Shown here piece by piece: positions 48,341 through 60,456 of a stretch of DNA of 64,000 bases; position 1 is the stretch's first letter, and every line of letters begins with the position of its first letter. A program made the translations under genes and the position numbers. The notes under the pieces are model-generated. The model saw nothing but the letters and a program-made list of their open reading frames with translations, did not search any database and was not told the DNA's origin. The stretch is from Proteles cristata cristata (taxonomy: Eukaryota > Chordata > Mammalia > Carnivora > Hyaenidae). The DNA lies in assembly GCA_017311185.1 (NCBI GenBank), contig JAESUZ010000960.1:620001-684000 (forward strand), given 5' to 3'.

Positions 48341-48392
48341 GTTCTTTAGAGATTTTTATTTTACACAATAATGTCTAAACTGAAACTGACAG

Positions 48393-48613
48393 GAGCGCCT
48401 GGGTGGCTTAGTCGGTTAAGCGTCTGACTTTCGCTTCGGTCATGATCTCGCTGTTCGTGGGTTCGAGCCCCGCATCGGGCTCTGCGCTGACTGCCAGCTC
48501 AGAGCCTGGAGCCTGTTTCAGTCTGTGACTCCCTCTCTCTCTGACCCTCCCCTGCTCATGCTGTCTATCTCTCTCCTAGAAATAAATTTAAAAAAATAAA
48601 TAAAATAAATAAA
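48393..48613 (+). mobile_element. Young felid SINE
   Basis: Head GAGCGCCTGGGTGGCTTAGT, tail AAATAAATAAAATAAAT. A perfect 17-bp TSD TAAACTGAAACTGACAG occurs at 48376-48392 and 48614-48630. Confidence 0.96.
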
Positions 48614-48879
48614 TAAACTGAAACTGACAGAATGAACACCCCTTTTAACTGCCTTTGTAACAGTTTTCAAAATACTGAATAAAATATCTTCAGCTAATAT
48701 TTTGATTATCAGTTGAAATGACATATAACATTTATTTTGTTGAAATTTGCCTAAACTCTCTAAAAAGTCTCCTTAATAAACAGACTAATACTTCGAAGAA
48801 ATAAGATGATTTATTCCCTTAGGTTTTGAAGGTCTATAATTTTTTTGCGTTAGCCCATATCTGAAAACTAATTCTTGGT

Positions 48880-48965
48880 GAAAAGTCATACAGCAAATTG
48901 ATAGCAAAGCCACAAATAGAATCTAGTAATTCTTATTTTCAGGTTCAGACTTTAATCATTGAACC
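48880..48965 (-). mobile_element. MIR-like fragment
   Basis: 'GTCATACAGCAAATTGATAG', 'CAAAGCCACAAATAGAATCT', 'GTTCAGACTTTAATCATTGA' resemble the reversed 5' part of MIR (…cacacagctagtaagtggcagagc…). Confidence 0.5.
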
Positions 48966-49935
48966 AGACGAGTTGCCACTTTCTCTGACTGATCACCCTT
49001 AGCTTTTAATCCTTCTTCCAAGATTCCCATTTGTAGAGATGACATAATTCACAATTTCTGCATGGCTCACATGACAGACAAAGGCATGTGTGGGATTAAT
49101 TTGCTGAGGATGACAAAAAAATACAAAACTGAGATGGTTTGGGAGAATAAACCCCAAATATGCCTGGTATTATTGCATGGAAAACTGCCAAGAAAATGAC
49201 AATGATGTGCAGTGTGTCACTGCAATAATCCATAGCCTCACTTACTCTATCAAATGTGCACGGTGGTTGGAAAATAGATAGCAATAAATTATTTATCAGA
49301 GATGCAGATGCATAAAGACATATTCAAACTTAAAGAATACATTTCTATCAGCTTGAGGGCTAATGTCCTCAAACTTGCAAGAGCTAAATATTCTATATCC
49401 TGAAATCAGTATCCTAAGCTCCATATAATAGCATAAAAAATGCAATAGCCAGAGTAACAATGCACAGCTGCCACCATGGATTCCATGGTACTGTGTATAT
49501 TCTAAGGGGTGTGGATGCACCTGCTTCATCCTGAACTGAGTTTAGGAATGGCTGTTGCTTCTTATTTACAAGCCCAGGCCTTGCTACCTTTATTGTTCCA
49601 TAAAGGTAACAAGGAGGCACTGCATCAGATGCTATTAAAAAGTGATGCGTTTCAAATTGAGTAATGATTTCTTGTTTGTAATAGAGGTAAGAAGATTATT
49701 TTATCTTTCTTAAAAATATACTATATTCACCCATCTCATTTAATAGCTCAGCAAATTAAAACTCTTCTGAATATTCACAGTAAAACATCCATGTCTAATT
49801 AAACCTTTGATGAATTGAAATTGAAAGAGATTCAATAGCAAGTCTAGATTAAATTGCATCTTACATATTTTTTTGTGTATAGTTTCATAATATTGTGGTT
49901 TCTATAGGTATGTGTTTGTGTGTTTTCCACTTTGT
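48966..49935. other. Unique DNA, nothing recognised
   Basis: The overlapping minus frames at 49096-49284, 49296-49529 and 49414-49620 show no domain and stop frequently. No splice context seen. Confidence 0.4.
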
Positions 49936-49949
49936 TCTACCATGATTTA

Positions 49950-50163
49950 AAATCTTTTTTTTTAATGTTTCAGTTATTTTTGAGAGGGAGAGAACACAAG
50001 TAGTGGGGACAGGCAGAGGGAGAGGGATACACAGAATCCAAAGCAGGCTCCAGGCTCCTAGCTGTCAGCAGAGAGCCCCACATGGGGCTCAAAACCATAA
50101 TCCGTGAGTTCATGATCTGAGCCTCAGTTGGATGCTCAACCAACTGAGCCACCCAGGCACCCC
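49950..50163 (-). mobile_element. tRNA-Lys SINE
   Basis: Head end 'CTGAGCCACCCAGGCACCCC'. A perfect TSD TCTACCATGATTTA occurs at 49936-49949 and 50164-50177. Confidence 0.94.
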
Positions 50164-50499
50164 TCTACCATGATTTAGACTATAAAATGCAACTTGTGTA
50201 AGAAGGTAGCAATGGCAGGCTCTTACAGGCAGAACCTGTAATATGAATTCTAATATGAATTAGAAATAGCACACCTGAATGCTTATCTTGTGAGGGCCAA
50301 GTGTTAATGTCATTCATCTTCTTACTGTTGTGCAGTCACGTAATAAGATGCTTAGAAATGTCCTTGCAAAGTCTGCTTTTGCAAGAGATGCTGCTTACCT
50401 AGTGTGTCCACGCTGGGTGCCATAATTATGCTTGTAATGGGATGCATACTGTCCTTAGTTATTGTTAATGTTATCTGAAATTTTTCTATCACAAGAATC

Positions 50500-50570
50500 T
50501 TATAATATCTTATTATATATATATCTTATATATAAGATATTTTATATATAAGATATATATATAATATCTT
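50500..50570. repeat. AT-rich palindrome
   Basis: TATATATATCTTATATATAAGATATTTTATATATAAGATATATATATA-type sequence in which ATCTTATATATAAGAT is itself self-complementary and is nested in a longer imperfect dyad. It ends exactly at the next SINE. Confidence 0.85.
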
Positions 50571-50788
50571 GGGGCACCTGGGTGGCTTAGTTGGTTAAGT
50601 GTCCGACTTTCGCTTAGGTCATGATCTCGCGGCTCGTGGGTTCGAGCCCCGCGTCGGGCTCTGTGCTGACTGCCAGCTCAGAGCCTGGAGCCTGTTTCAG
50701 TCTGTGTCTCCCTCTGTCTCTGACTCTCCTCTGCTCACGCTGTCTCTCTCTCTCTCTCTCTCCTAGAAATAAATAAAAATATTAAAAT
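50571..50788 (+). mobile_element. Young felid SINE
   Basis: 'GGGGCACCTGGGTGGCTTAG', 'GCCCCGCGTCGGGCTCTGTG', 'CTCCTAGAAATAAATAAAAA'. TSD is AT-rich, about ATATATATAATATCTT (50555-50570) versus ATATATATAATATCAT (50789-50804). Confidence 0.94.
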
Positions 50789-50802
50789 ATATATATAATA
50801 TC

Positions 50803-50804
<2 letters not shown>

Positions 50805-50835
<31 letters not shown>

Positions 50836-50842
50836 CACACCT
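50805..50842 (+). repeat. (TA)n then (CA)n microsatellite
   Basis: ATATATATATATATATATAT followed by GCACACACACACC, immediately after the SINE target duplication. Confidence 0.85.
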
Positions 50843-51822
50843 GTATACATACTCAGCCAAGTATATTTTAACTTTGGAAAAGGTATCTGAGACTACATCA
50901 ATAATTATTTTCTTCTGAATCCTGGTTTTGCATAATATCATGGTACCCAGTTAAATCTCATATTATTTTAAATGCCATCCATTACCTCGTTAAATTGGTC
51001 ATGTCACTGTTTTTTTAAGTTTTTTATTCACTTTATCATTTATTCCTTGACTATCATATTCTGGATTCCATTGTCCATCCTTTACATATGATTTTTAGTG
51101 AGGTCCTATTCTTAGAAAACCTATCTTTGAGAGTTTGAAAGGAGAGATCTAAAGGTCCATTTTGGACAAAATCTATTTTTGATATTGATACATATTAAAG
51201 TTTGAAAGAAGTAGACAGTTTGATAAATGGGTTTCAAGTTCAGGGAAATGGACAGTTAGGCCTGCAAAATAAGTATCAGTGTCAAGCTCTAGAGCTTCGA
51301 CATTTACAGGTAGGGAAGAAAAGAGGCCAGCAAAGAGGAAGGAATATGGCAGCAGGGGTATCTGCCATATTATCTTATAATGGCATCCCAAATGCCAAGT
51401 TAGTATTACAGGATTGAAGGAATAAGGAATAGCCAAGTGGAACTGAAAGCCAGTAAACTGTGGTTTAAAATTCACCATTGGATTTGGCTCTGTGGGATAG
51501 TTATGAACTTGATAAAGCAGTTTCAATGGGGGGTAGAGATGAAAGGCTGATTACTGTAAATGAATGAATGAAAAAAAGACAAGGAGACGGAGGAAAGTAT
51601 AGAACATTCTTTCAGTTAGCTTTGCAATATTCAAGAGAAATGGAAAGATTAGTGAAATGCTAAATAAGATCAAGACTTTAGTCAATTTCTTAAGAATTTT
51701 TGGATGCTATAATACTGAACTGCTTAGCAAACACATCAAAATAATAAATATTCTGCTGTCAGAGAATTATACAAGACTATTTGTATCACTCATACTAATG
51801 CCACATAAGGAGAGATTAGTTT
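50843..51822. other. Unique DNA, nothing recognised
   Basis: Overlapping frames at 51173-51526 (-, 117 codons) and 51202-51417 (+) were inspected. Neither shows a family motif. Confidence 0.4.
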
Positions 51823-52018
51823 AATTTTTTTTTATGTTTATTTTATTTTTGAGAGACAGAGACAGAGAAACAGAGAGAGATGGAGACACAGAATCTGAAG
51901 CAGTCTCCAGGCTCCGTGCTGACAGCAGAGAGCCCAATGTGGGGCTCGAACTCACAAGCCATGAGATCATGACCTGAGCCAAAGTCAGTTGCTTACCTGA
52001 CTGAGCCACCCAGGTACC
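51823..52018 (-). mobile_element. tRNA-Lys SINE
   Basis: 'TTTTTTTTTATGTTTATTTT', GA-rich tract, head end 'CTGAGCCACCCAGGTACCCC'. It directly adjoins a second partial SINE. Confidence 0.9.
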
Positions 52019-52019
52019 C

Positions 52020-52106
52020 CCCTTTTTTTTAAAAAAAATATTAATGTTTATTTTATTGTTGAGAGGAGAGACAGAGAGAGAGGCAGAGCAAGAGGGAAAG
52101 GAGATA
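52020..52106 (-). mobile_element. 5'-truncated SINE
   Basis: 'TTAATGTTTATTTTATTGTT', GAGAGGAGAGACAGAGAGAG, then the head is absent. The flanks GGAGAGATTAGTTT (left of the pair, about 51809) and GGAGATACTAGTTT (right, about 52100) suggest one old target site holding both. Confidence 0.75.
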
Positions 52107-53079
52107 CTAGTTTTTGAAGATCTTGATGTAGAGTTTTGCTTTTTGGCCCTCCATAAATTTTAGTTACCTTTAAGTATATATCAGACAATGTAGAAAATGA
52201 AGAAAAGCAACTAATTATAAACGTTTGGACAATAAAACATGTTTAATATCTAATTTTAACTTTATTATAAGTTGTTCAAATAAATACAGGTTATAACAAA
52301 TTGTATATTAGTACATGTTGCATAATCCTTTGAAGTGTTAAGAATTTCCTTCTATTAACCATATGATTGTGAGGTATGGTAAAGTGTTTTTTTAAATATT
52401 GTTTTTATAGTTTTATATTCCAGAAAAAAATTGTTCAGGAAAAAAATAAGGAGTCTGCCTCCTCATCTCACCTTAGGGGGCTTACTCAGGTGTATTAAGA
52501 GGAAAATGCAGTGAATTTTAAATATGTCAATGAACTTCATTTATTTTATCACATTTGTGTTGTTATTGCTTTTAAACTTAGAAATATATAAAACTTAATG
52601 ATTTGGTCTACATAAAGATATCTTTATCTCTGTATTATTTGGTATAAATTTATCAATGTGGATGCCTCGTTAGTAACATATTTTTTCCACATGAAATAGT
52701 GAAAGACACACTTTGAATCTTTATCATCTCCCTGTCTCCAATCTAGCAGAGCAATGAGGACAAATGTGCTGCTCTCCTTGCGGTAATAATAGTAACATTG
52801 ATCATTGTATCTCTCAGATGGACCTCAGCTTTCTTAGACAAGTTCATTCCTGAAATCTTTTCTATAAAGTTAGTAATTACTTTTTATAGACTTCCACATA
52901 GTATTTCAAGGGGAAGCATTCACTCAGTTATACTGGATATAAATCTTTTGCTGTATATTTTTGGAATGATTTCTAGGAAATCCCAAACTCTGTGTGCAGA
53001 GGAGATTTTTTAGGACACTCATCCTTTAGGAGACTTTCCTTTGAATGCAGCTTGTGATGTTACACTGGGGTGGAAAAGC
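52107..53079. other. AT-rich unique DNA
   Basis: No transposon recognised. The frame at 52798-53013 is judged chance. Confidence 0.4.
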
Positions 53080-53248
53080 ACTGTTCTTGCACTAGTAACA
53101 TCACTAGCACCCAACAACTTGTTAGACATACAAATCCTCAAGTCCCACATCAGACCTAATGAACAGAAATCCTGTGGGAGGGACTCAGAACTTGGTGGCT
53201 TAACAAGTCCTTCAGGTTATTCTGATATTTGCTAAACTTTGAGATCCT
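53080..53248 (+). mobile_element. hAT-Charlie MITE (MER20/MER5A type)
   Basis: 'AACAACTTGTTAGACATACA', 'AAATCCTCAAGTCCCACATC', 'AGACCTAATGAACAGAAATC', 'TTAACAAGTCCTTCAGGTTA' and TTCTGATATTTGCTAAACTT follow the order of this widespread non-autonomous DNA transposon. The terminal inverted repeats are worn. The 64-codon frame at 53041-53235 is this repeat. Confidence 0.7.
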
Positions 53249-54826
53249 TTGCACAAAGGGAAACCATAGTATAATTAGCTGAACTGTTTTGCTCTTTTAA
53301 AAGTTGTTTTCAGAAAGATGAACATCATTATGATTTTCCATTTTTGTCCATGAAATGTGTATAGTCTGTATCAGCTGAAAATTGTTCCTAACTTATACAA
53401 AGATTAAAGGACTTAAATGCATTGCTCCATTTGCCTTTAGTTAAATTCAAAATTTAATTTCTTGGATTGCTTCTGTTAGTATTATTCACTTAAGTTTAGA
53501 CACACTTCATATATTAATTTTTCCTTCTAATTATCACATATTCATATTGTAGAAAGATTGTTCTTTTACTTTATTTAAAAAATTACCTAAAATTATAATC
53601 TGTGGATATCATAGTAAATTATATCTATATTTACATATACATATAAAATTATAAATATGTCTAAATAAATATATATGCCTTTTACTTAGCTGTTTTCTAT
53701 GTCATATACTGGACAAGAAACCAGGATATAGGCTCAAAACCTAATTAAGGCTTCTGTGCCCTTCCTTATAAGTTTATATGCTAATCTTGGAAGGATGGAT
53801 GAGGAGTTCTAGAGAAAAATTGCAAGGCCATGTCTGTCATCATGAAGTTAGAATTCTCTTAGAATGTTTAATAATTTTATTCTGTCTGAAGACACTGAAG
53901 ATACAATATACAAAGGGATATGGCTTAGTACCTATCTAATGGAAAGCAGCCAAAATGGAAAAGATAACACTTTCTGAAATTATAGAGTCTATTTGTAAAG
54001 AACGATCCTGAAACATAGTTTAGCACTGGCATAGTGAGGGCTTCCATAGGACCGTGTTTACTCTTTGCCAGTATTTAGTATGGAAAAGGGAGTGTCAGCC
54101 TTGGGAGAACCCACAACCCTGTGTAGGTGAACAAGTTTAACACACTGATCAGGAGATAGTACCAACATGAAGCATCACTAAGGAGAAGTGTAATATCAGT
54201 AGAATTAATAGAAGGTAATACAGCTATAAAGACCTCTATGAGCAAATGAGAAATATCCCCCTAGGGGCCCACAGGAAAAACTGGAACATATTTTAAAATT
54301 TATCTGGAGTTCCTTCTATAGCAAATGGATGACTAGTAGAAAAAGGCTTATTACAAATAACGCAGCCTCATTTTTATTCCCAGACTCATGTGGTCCACAT
54401 AGGTAAGATTTACATTAACGTCCAAATAGCCACTAGGCATTGGTAAGCTGGAGTGGGGTTGTGTCCAAACATAGTATTCTACTGAAGAATACTGGATACT
54501 TATTCCTGTTTATAATGACATGACGAGACTGAAGTGCATCCTTTGAACAGTTGTCCAGCTATGGCTTGACATTTTTTCTTTCCCTATTAAAAACGCTATC
54601 TTCTCCTAGGGATTACTTTTGTATTACCTGACTCTTTTCCTTCTTTCCCCTTTTCTTACTAAAAATATAATAATACCTCCGTTTAGCTTTTTATCTATTT
54701 TCCTCCACATTATCTCTTTAGTGGGAAGGTTATGTGGAGCTAGGCTGACCATGTTGGATTTTTAAAGCCGGTATAAGATGAGAGTGTCAGTTGGCTACAA
54801 CTAAGAAATGCCTTGAGAGAGTGGTT
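53249..54826. other. AT-rich unique DNA
   Basis: No gene. An AT tract lies at 53610-53680. 54000-54770 is somewhat GC-richer and may hold unrecognised old repeats. Confidence 0.4.
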
Positions 54827-54842
54827 AAGATAAATACAGAGA

Positions 54843-55052
54843 GGGGCACCTGGGTGGCTCAGTCGGTTAAGCATCCGACTTCGGCTCAGATCATGATTTC
54901 ACGGTTCTTGGGTTCAAGCCCTGTGTTAGGCTCTGTGCTGACAGCTAGCTCAGACCCTGGAGACTGTTTCAGATTCTGTACCACCCTCTCCCTCTGACCC
55001 TCCCCTGCTCACACTGTCTCTATCTCTCTCAGAAATAAATAAAATGTTAAAA
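54843..55052 (+). mobile_element. tRNA-Lys SINE
   Basis: 'GGGGCACCTGGGTGGCTCAG', 'ATCCGACTTCGGCTCAGATC', tail 'AGAAATAAATAAAATGTTAA'. TSD AAGATAAATACAGAG at 54828-54842 and 55053-55067. Confidence 0.94.
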
Positions 55053-55067
55053 AAGATAAATACAGAG

Positions 55068-55629
55068 AAGTAGATTGCCTGCCTGCCTTCTTTTTTTTCT
55101 TCCTTCCCTCCTCCTTCCTTCCCTTCTTTTTTTCTTTCAAAGCAAAGAAGACCTGAGGAATATATGAAACTCAAAATATGGACTGAAGGCTCCATGGACT
55201 GGAGCAGACAAGATCAAGCCTTGTGAGACTGAAAAGGATGTACAGGAATGTGGTCCGTGTAACTATCAGAAACAATAAACATTTGACTCTGATGAACCAT
55301 TACATTTTTCTTCTAAATAGCAACATTGAGAAAGGCCTCAAAGATGAAAAAAAAACATTTGGCATTTTAATTAGTAGTTTGCTAACTTTTAGAATCAAAG
55401 CTCCATTGTGTATAATTATTTTATAAGAGAATTTATCATAACACTCAGATTGACACATCCTAAATTCACATGTGTAGTCATACATATTTAATCTAAGATC
55501 TGTTAAGTGAATATGTATCATTATTATATAGATTATATTATGAAACTAAGCCCATATCTGTAAATTAGGTCATATTTTCATACAGTATTTATGTTCAACA
55601 ATAACTATGAATATGGTAGGAAACATTTT
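55068..55629. other. Unique DNA with a CT-rich tract
   Basis: A pyrimidine-rich stretch (CTTCCTTCCCTCCTCCTTCC) at 55090-55135. The facing frames at 55223-55521 are chance. Confidence 0.4.
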
Positions 55630-55822
55630 TATGCTTATTTATTTATTTTGAGAGAGAAAGAGTGCATGCACAAGTGGTAGAGAGACAGAGAGACAGGAGA
55701 GTGAGAATCCCCTGCTGTCACCACAGAGTTGGACACAGGGCTCAAACTCACAAAACGTGAGATCATAATCTGAGCTAAAACCAAGAGTCATACACCTAAC
55801 CTAGTAAGCAACTTGGGAACCC
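55630..55822 (-). mobile_element. tRNA-Lys SINE, diverged
   Basis: 'TATGCTTATTTATTTATTTT', 'CGTGAGATCATAATCTGAGC', and a decayed head end AGCAACTTGGGAACCCC. Confidence 0.82.
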
Positions 55823-58106
55823 CAACTTTATTTTTTAACAGATTCGTCAGAAATATTTGAATGTGTGATAGATATCTTTGTCTAGTCTTATAACTGTCAT
55901 AAGCCACAGCAGCATTAGATAAAAGTATCATATTTAGGTTAACCCTAATAGGCTGAAATTGCTGAAGACAGGTGCCTCCTGGAAAATGTGACATTATGTA
56001 TTTGATTTGCATACCTTTCCTTTGTTGCTAAGTGCATTAATATGTGTGCTAAAATGCTTTTCTTTTCTTTTCATGCTTCAAAACTTGGTGCCAAATGAAA
56101 TGTATTTCATAAAATAAATGATGAATAAATGATGCCTACCAAGGCTGAACAATGTCAATGAAAAATATATATATATGCACATATTACATTTTATTGTGTT
56201 TGTTTTGTATGTCAAAGGTTAATTATATCAGAGGCTTAATTGTAATTCCAAATAACAAAGCCATATATCCATAAGTCAGATAAGGGTGACTAAGAATCCC
56301 ATTAACTAATCCATTATATTAGCTGGTTATCATTAACCCAATAGCTGGCACAATGCTGACAAAGCTTACAGCTAAGTAGTTGTCACAGAGATCAATTTAA
56401 TGAACCAATTTATTTTTAAGCTATAGACAAACTATTGATTTTAGAACCTACCTCACTGGACTCAGCTCTATAGAAGCTATCCAATGCTGTATTATTAAGT
56501 GGCTATATATGAAATCTCCAATAAAATATATTAGTAACTTTTGCAAGATACATTATAAATTTGCAAATGAGCAGAAACACCTTTGTATTTTCCTACAGGA
56601 TATTAAAAATATTTCTAAACGCTACAGGTTTTATAGTTTCATTAGCATGCTGAGAAAAACAGCCCTCCCAGGAACAAAATTCAAAATATCTACACAGAAG
56701 ATTTCAAAGAAACCATCCTTCTTTCTGAGAAAATGGCAACCACACTGTTTTCCAAATACACCTCTCTGGAGCATATCCCACATCTCACCATATTCCATCT
56801 CTAGGTTTATTCCTCATCTTAGTCCAATCTTAGTTCCCCCTTCAAATTTGCTATATTCAAGGTCAGTCTCTGCTTTTCTAAATCCACTGGATGTGTCAGC
56901 CATTTCACTCAGCTCTAAACAACATTTGATAATACTGAGTACTCTGTCTTCTTCATGTTCCACATATACATATATACTTATGTTACAGATATATACTTAT
57001 GTGTAATATTCACATAATTGAATGAAAAGCACACAGTCAGAGTTACATACAGAGCATGGAATAACTATTAATACAGATGTTCAAGACAAGTGGCTATACA
57101 CTTTTACTAAGACACAGGTATTTTTCCTTTAACTTTTGAAAGATGTTTATATTAAGCAGTATTCTAGCATGAAGGAAGAAAAGTAGCTTTAGCTTCTTTT
57201 AGCCTCAATATGAGTGTATGGGTATACACATGGTAAACTGATACCATTCCAGTTATCAATTTTCTATTTTCATGTAGCTTGTGTATGTTTCAGGATATAA
57301 AGTTATTTTGCAAAAATCCAGAAAATCATTTTGCATTAAAGAATCTGCAATTTAAAGTTTAAATACAGTGGATCTCAAAATCACAGTCTTCAACATTCAT
57401 ATGAAATATATAACTATGTTTGGATTCTGAAAGCCAGAAAATAATTCAGATATAAAGTTTTAAACTCTATTTCCTTAAAATTGGGAGAGAATAATAGTGT
57501 CTATTACTTTCAACCAAATACAAATTGCTTTATTACTTCATTGCTCTTAAAATTCATACTCAGAATTGTTCTTCTGTGTTTTCTGACATCACTGTTGTGA
57601 ATCTGAAGAAGACTTCAGTCTTTTTCCTAGGGTCCATGGGGTTCACTCTTATCAAGATCTGTAGCAATTTCCCATTAAGAAAGCTTTCCCAGAGACTTTT
57701 TATCGTTTTTGCAAGTAAAAAAGAGCTAATAATTGTGGCTTTCATCATCTTTGTCCTACTTAATTCCCTTTTTATCCATTTTCCTACTCTGGAGGACATT
57801 CATAATTCACTACTTTTTTGTTTCATGAAGGGAGTAACATGCATTATCACAATACAATTGAATAATCACAATTGAATAATCCTGACTGATTATAGCAGGT
57901 TAGTATTTGCTTATTAGTCCATGAATGAGAAAATAGGTCCTCATCTCAATGGAGCTACTATTTATCCATATAAACTGTTTAAAATTTTGGTTTTAATTTC
58001 CTAATATTCAAAACAAAATCAATTGTCCAAAGTAGCTTTCAACTCTAATAGCTACTGTCCTAATTGACAATTATATGCTATGGAAATGTTATTGCCTCTT
58101 AAGATA
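55823..58106. other. AT-rich unique DNA
   Basis: The longest frame of the window, 165 codons at 56509-57006 (+), lies here. It is Ser/Ile-rich, has no family motif that I recognise and no promoter or splice context. 56240-56480 has several TAAT/ATTA-type motifs and could be conserved. Confidence 0.4.
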
Positions 58107-60454
58107 CAGATATAACTTATTTTATTGCACTTAGCTTTACTGTACTTCACATAAATTGTAAACTGAAGGTTTGTGACAACCCTGCGTTCAGCAAGTCTAT
58201 GTGTACCCATTTTTCCAACAACATTTGTTCACTTTGTGTTTCTGTCACATTTTGGTATTCTCTCAATGTTCTAAACTTTGTAATTATTATTATATTTATG
58301 GTGGTGATCTGTGATCTTTTATGTCACTACTGTAATTATTTTGAGGTGCCACAAACCGCACCCATTTAAGACTCAACTTAATCAATATCTGTTTTGACTG
58401 TTTCACTGAGCAACAATTCTCCCATCTCTCTCCCTCTCCTTGGGCTTCTTTATTCCTTGAGACACAACAATAATGAAATTGGGCCAATTAGTAAGTCTAT
58501 AATTGCTTGGAAGTGTTCAAGTGGAAGGAAGAGGCCTATGTCTTTCACTTTAAATCGAAAGTTAGTAATGGTTAAGTTTAGTGAGGAAGATAGGTTGAAA
58601 ACTAGGCCTCTAACATCAAACAGTTGGCCAAGTTGTGGATGCAAAGTTACTGAAGGAAATTCAAAGTGCTGATGTAGTGAACACATAAACAATAAGAAAG
58701 TGAAACAGCCTTATTGTTTATACGGAGAAAGTTTTAATGATCTGAATAGAAGATCAAACCAGCCACAACATTCCCTCAAACCAAAGCCAAATCCAGATCA
58801 AGGACCCAACTCTCTTCAATTCTAAGAAGGCAGAAAGAGATAACGAAATTGCGGAAGAAAATCTGAAGCTAGCAGAGGTAAGTTCATGAGGTTTAAGAGA
58901 AAAACTCATCTCTATAATGTAAAAGTACAAGGTAAATCAGCAGTACTGATGTAGATGCTGAAGCAAGTTACCCAGATGATCTAAGATAATTACCTAAGGT
59001 GGCTACAATAAACAACAGATTTGCAATGTAAACAAGACAAAACAAAATCTTGAAGAAGATGCAATCTACGGCTTTCATAGCTAAAGACAAAAAGTTAATG
59101 CTTGGCTTCAGTCAATGCCAGCTTCAAAAGAAAGCTGACTCTCTTGTTAGGGATTACACAGCTGGTGACTTTAGTTGTACCCAATGATCTTTGACCATTG
59201 TGACAATCCTAGGGCCCTAAAGAATTATGCTAAATCTACTCTGCCTGTGTATATACATAGACATAGAAGAACAAAGTCTGGATGACAGCACATCTAACAT
59301 GGCTTACTGAATCTTTTAAGCCCACTGTTGAGAATTAATTATCAGAAAAAAAAAGATTCCTTGTAAACTATTACTGTTCATGAGAAATGTACTTGCTTAT
59401 TTCAAGAATTCTGATGGAGATGTGCAATGAATTGTTGTTTAATGCCTATAACATACAATCTGTAGCCCACGGATTAAGTAGTAATTTTGACTTTCAAGTC
59501 TCCTTTTTGAAGAAATACGTTTTGTAATATGTTAGCTGCCATAGATAGGGATTCCTCTGATGGAACTAGGCAAAGCAAATTGAAAACCTTAACTCATCAC
59601 TGTAGATGTCAGTAAGAACATTTGTGATTCATGGGAAGAGGCCAAAATATCAACATTCACAGGAATTGGAAGAAACTGATTTCAACCCTCCTGGATGACT
59701 TTGTGAGGTTCAAGAGTTCAATGCAAAAAGTAACTGCAGATATGGTGGAAATAACAGGAGAACTAGAAGTAAAACCTGAATATGTGACTAAATTGTTTCA
59801 ATTGCATCATAAAACTTGAATGGATGAGGTGTTGCTTCTTATAGATGAGCAAAGAAAGTGGCTTTATGAGATACAATCTATGCCGGATGAAGATGTTTAC
59901 AAAGATTGTTGAAACTCCCAACAATGACTTAGGAATACTACATAACTTAGTTGATAAAGCAGTATCAGGGTTTGAGAAAAGTGACTCCAATTTTGAAAGG
60001 TATTCTACTCTGGGTAAAATGCTAACAAACAGCATCACCTGCTACAGAGAAAATTTGGTGAAGGGAAGAATCAACTGATGAGGCAAATGTCACTGTTGTC
60101 TTATTTTAAGAAAATTTCCAGAGCCATCCCAACCTTCAGCAACCACTTCCCTATCAGCAAGCAGCCATCAGCACTGAAGCAAGGCTCTCCACCAGCAAAA
60201 AGACTGACTGCTGAAAGCTCCGATAATGGTTAACATTTTTTAGGAATAGAGTACTTTTATTTAAGGAATATATATTTTTAAATGCAATACTGTTAATTAG
60301 ACTATAGTCTATTATTAATAGACTACAGCATAGTGTAAACATAACTTTCACATGCACCAGGAAACCAAAAAATTCACTTGGCCCACTTTATTGCGATATT
60401 CATTTTACTGCAGTGGTGTGAACTCAATCTGGCAATATCTCTGAAATATGCCTA
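58107..60454 (+). mobile_element. Tigger1 DNA transposon, nearly full length
   Basis: Both ends are present: 5' CAGATATAACTTATTTTATTGC (58107 onward) and 3' GGCAATATCTCTGAAATATG plus CCTA (to 60454), flanked by TA dinucleotides (58105-58106 and 60455-60456), the mariner-superfamily target duplication. At 2348 bp it is close to the usual 2.4 kb of Tigger1. The interior follows the Tigger1 consensus end to end, for example 'CAACCCTGCGTTCAGCAAGT', 'AAGACTCAACTTAATCAATA', 'GGCCAAGTTGTGGATGCAAA' and 'CCTCTGATGGAACTAGGCAA'. Such pogo-like elements move by cut and paste using a DDE transposase. This copy is dead. Confidence 0.9.
58540..60078 (+). pseudogene. Tigger1 transposase relic
   Basis: The transposase frame is broken by many stops and small indels. 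Recognisable remains are the N-terminal region around 58545-58600 (a helix-turn-helix start: ...LNRKLVMVKFSEED..., residues of the CENP-B/pogo type), a stretch at 59631-59819 (with WKKLISTLLDDF and VTADMVEITGELEVKPE), and a C-terminal stretch at 59845-60078 (with FEKSDSNFERYSTLGKMLTN). These three are not in one uninterrupted frame. Related cellular proteins (CENP-B, JRK, TIGD family) arose from this transposase type, but this copy shows no sign of being preserved: stop density is that of neutral decay. Minus-strand frames in the interval are shadows. Confidence 0.85.
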
Positions 60455-60456
60455 TA

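Noticed and set aside
51173..51526. 117-codon frame (-) overlapping a 71-codon frame (+)
   Set aside because: Overlapping opposite frames without motifs are typical of chance. No conserved residues noted.
56509..57006. Longest open frame of the window (165 codons, +)
   Set aside because: Low-complexity Ser/Ile/Lys composition, no family motif, no splice or promoter context. A 64-kb AT-rich window is expected to have one or two frames of this length by chance.
57525..57875. 116-codon frame (+) with hydrophobic stretches
   Set aside because: Opposite frame is also open, and hydrophobic runs follow from T-rich DNA. No family resemblance.
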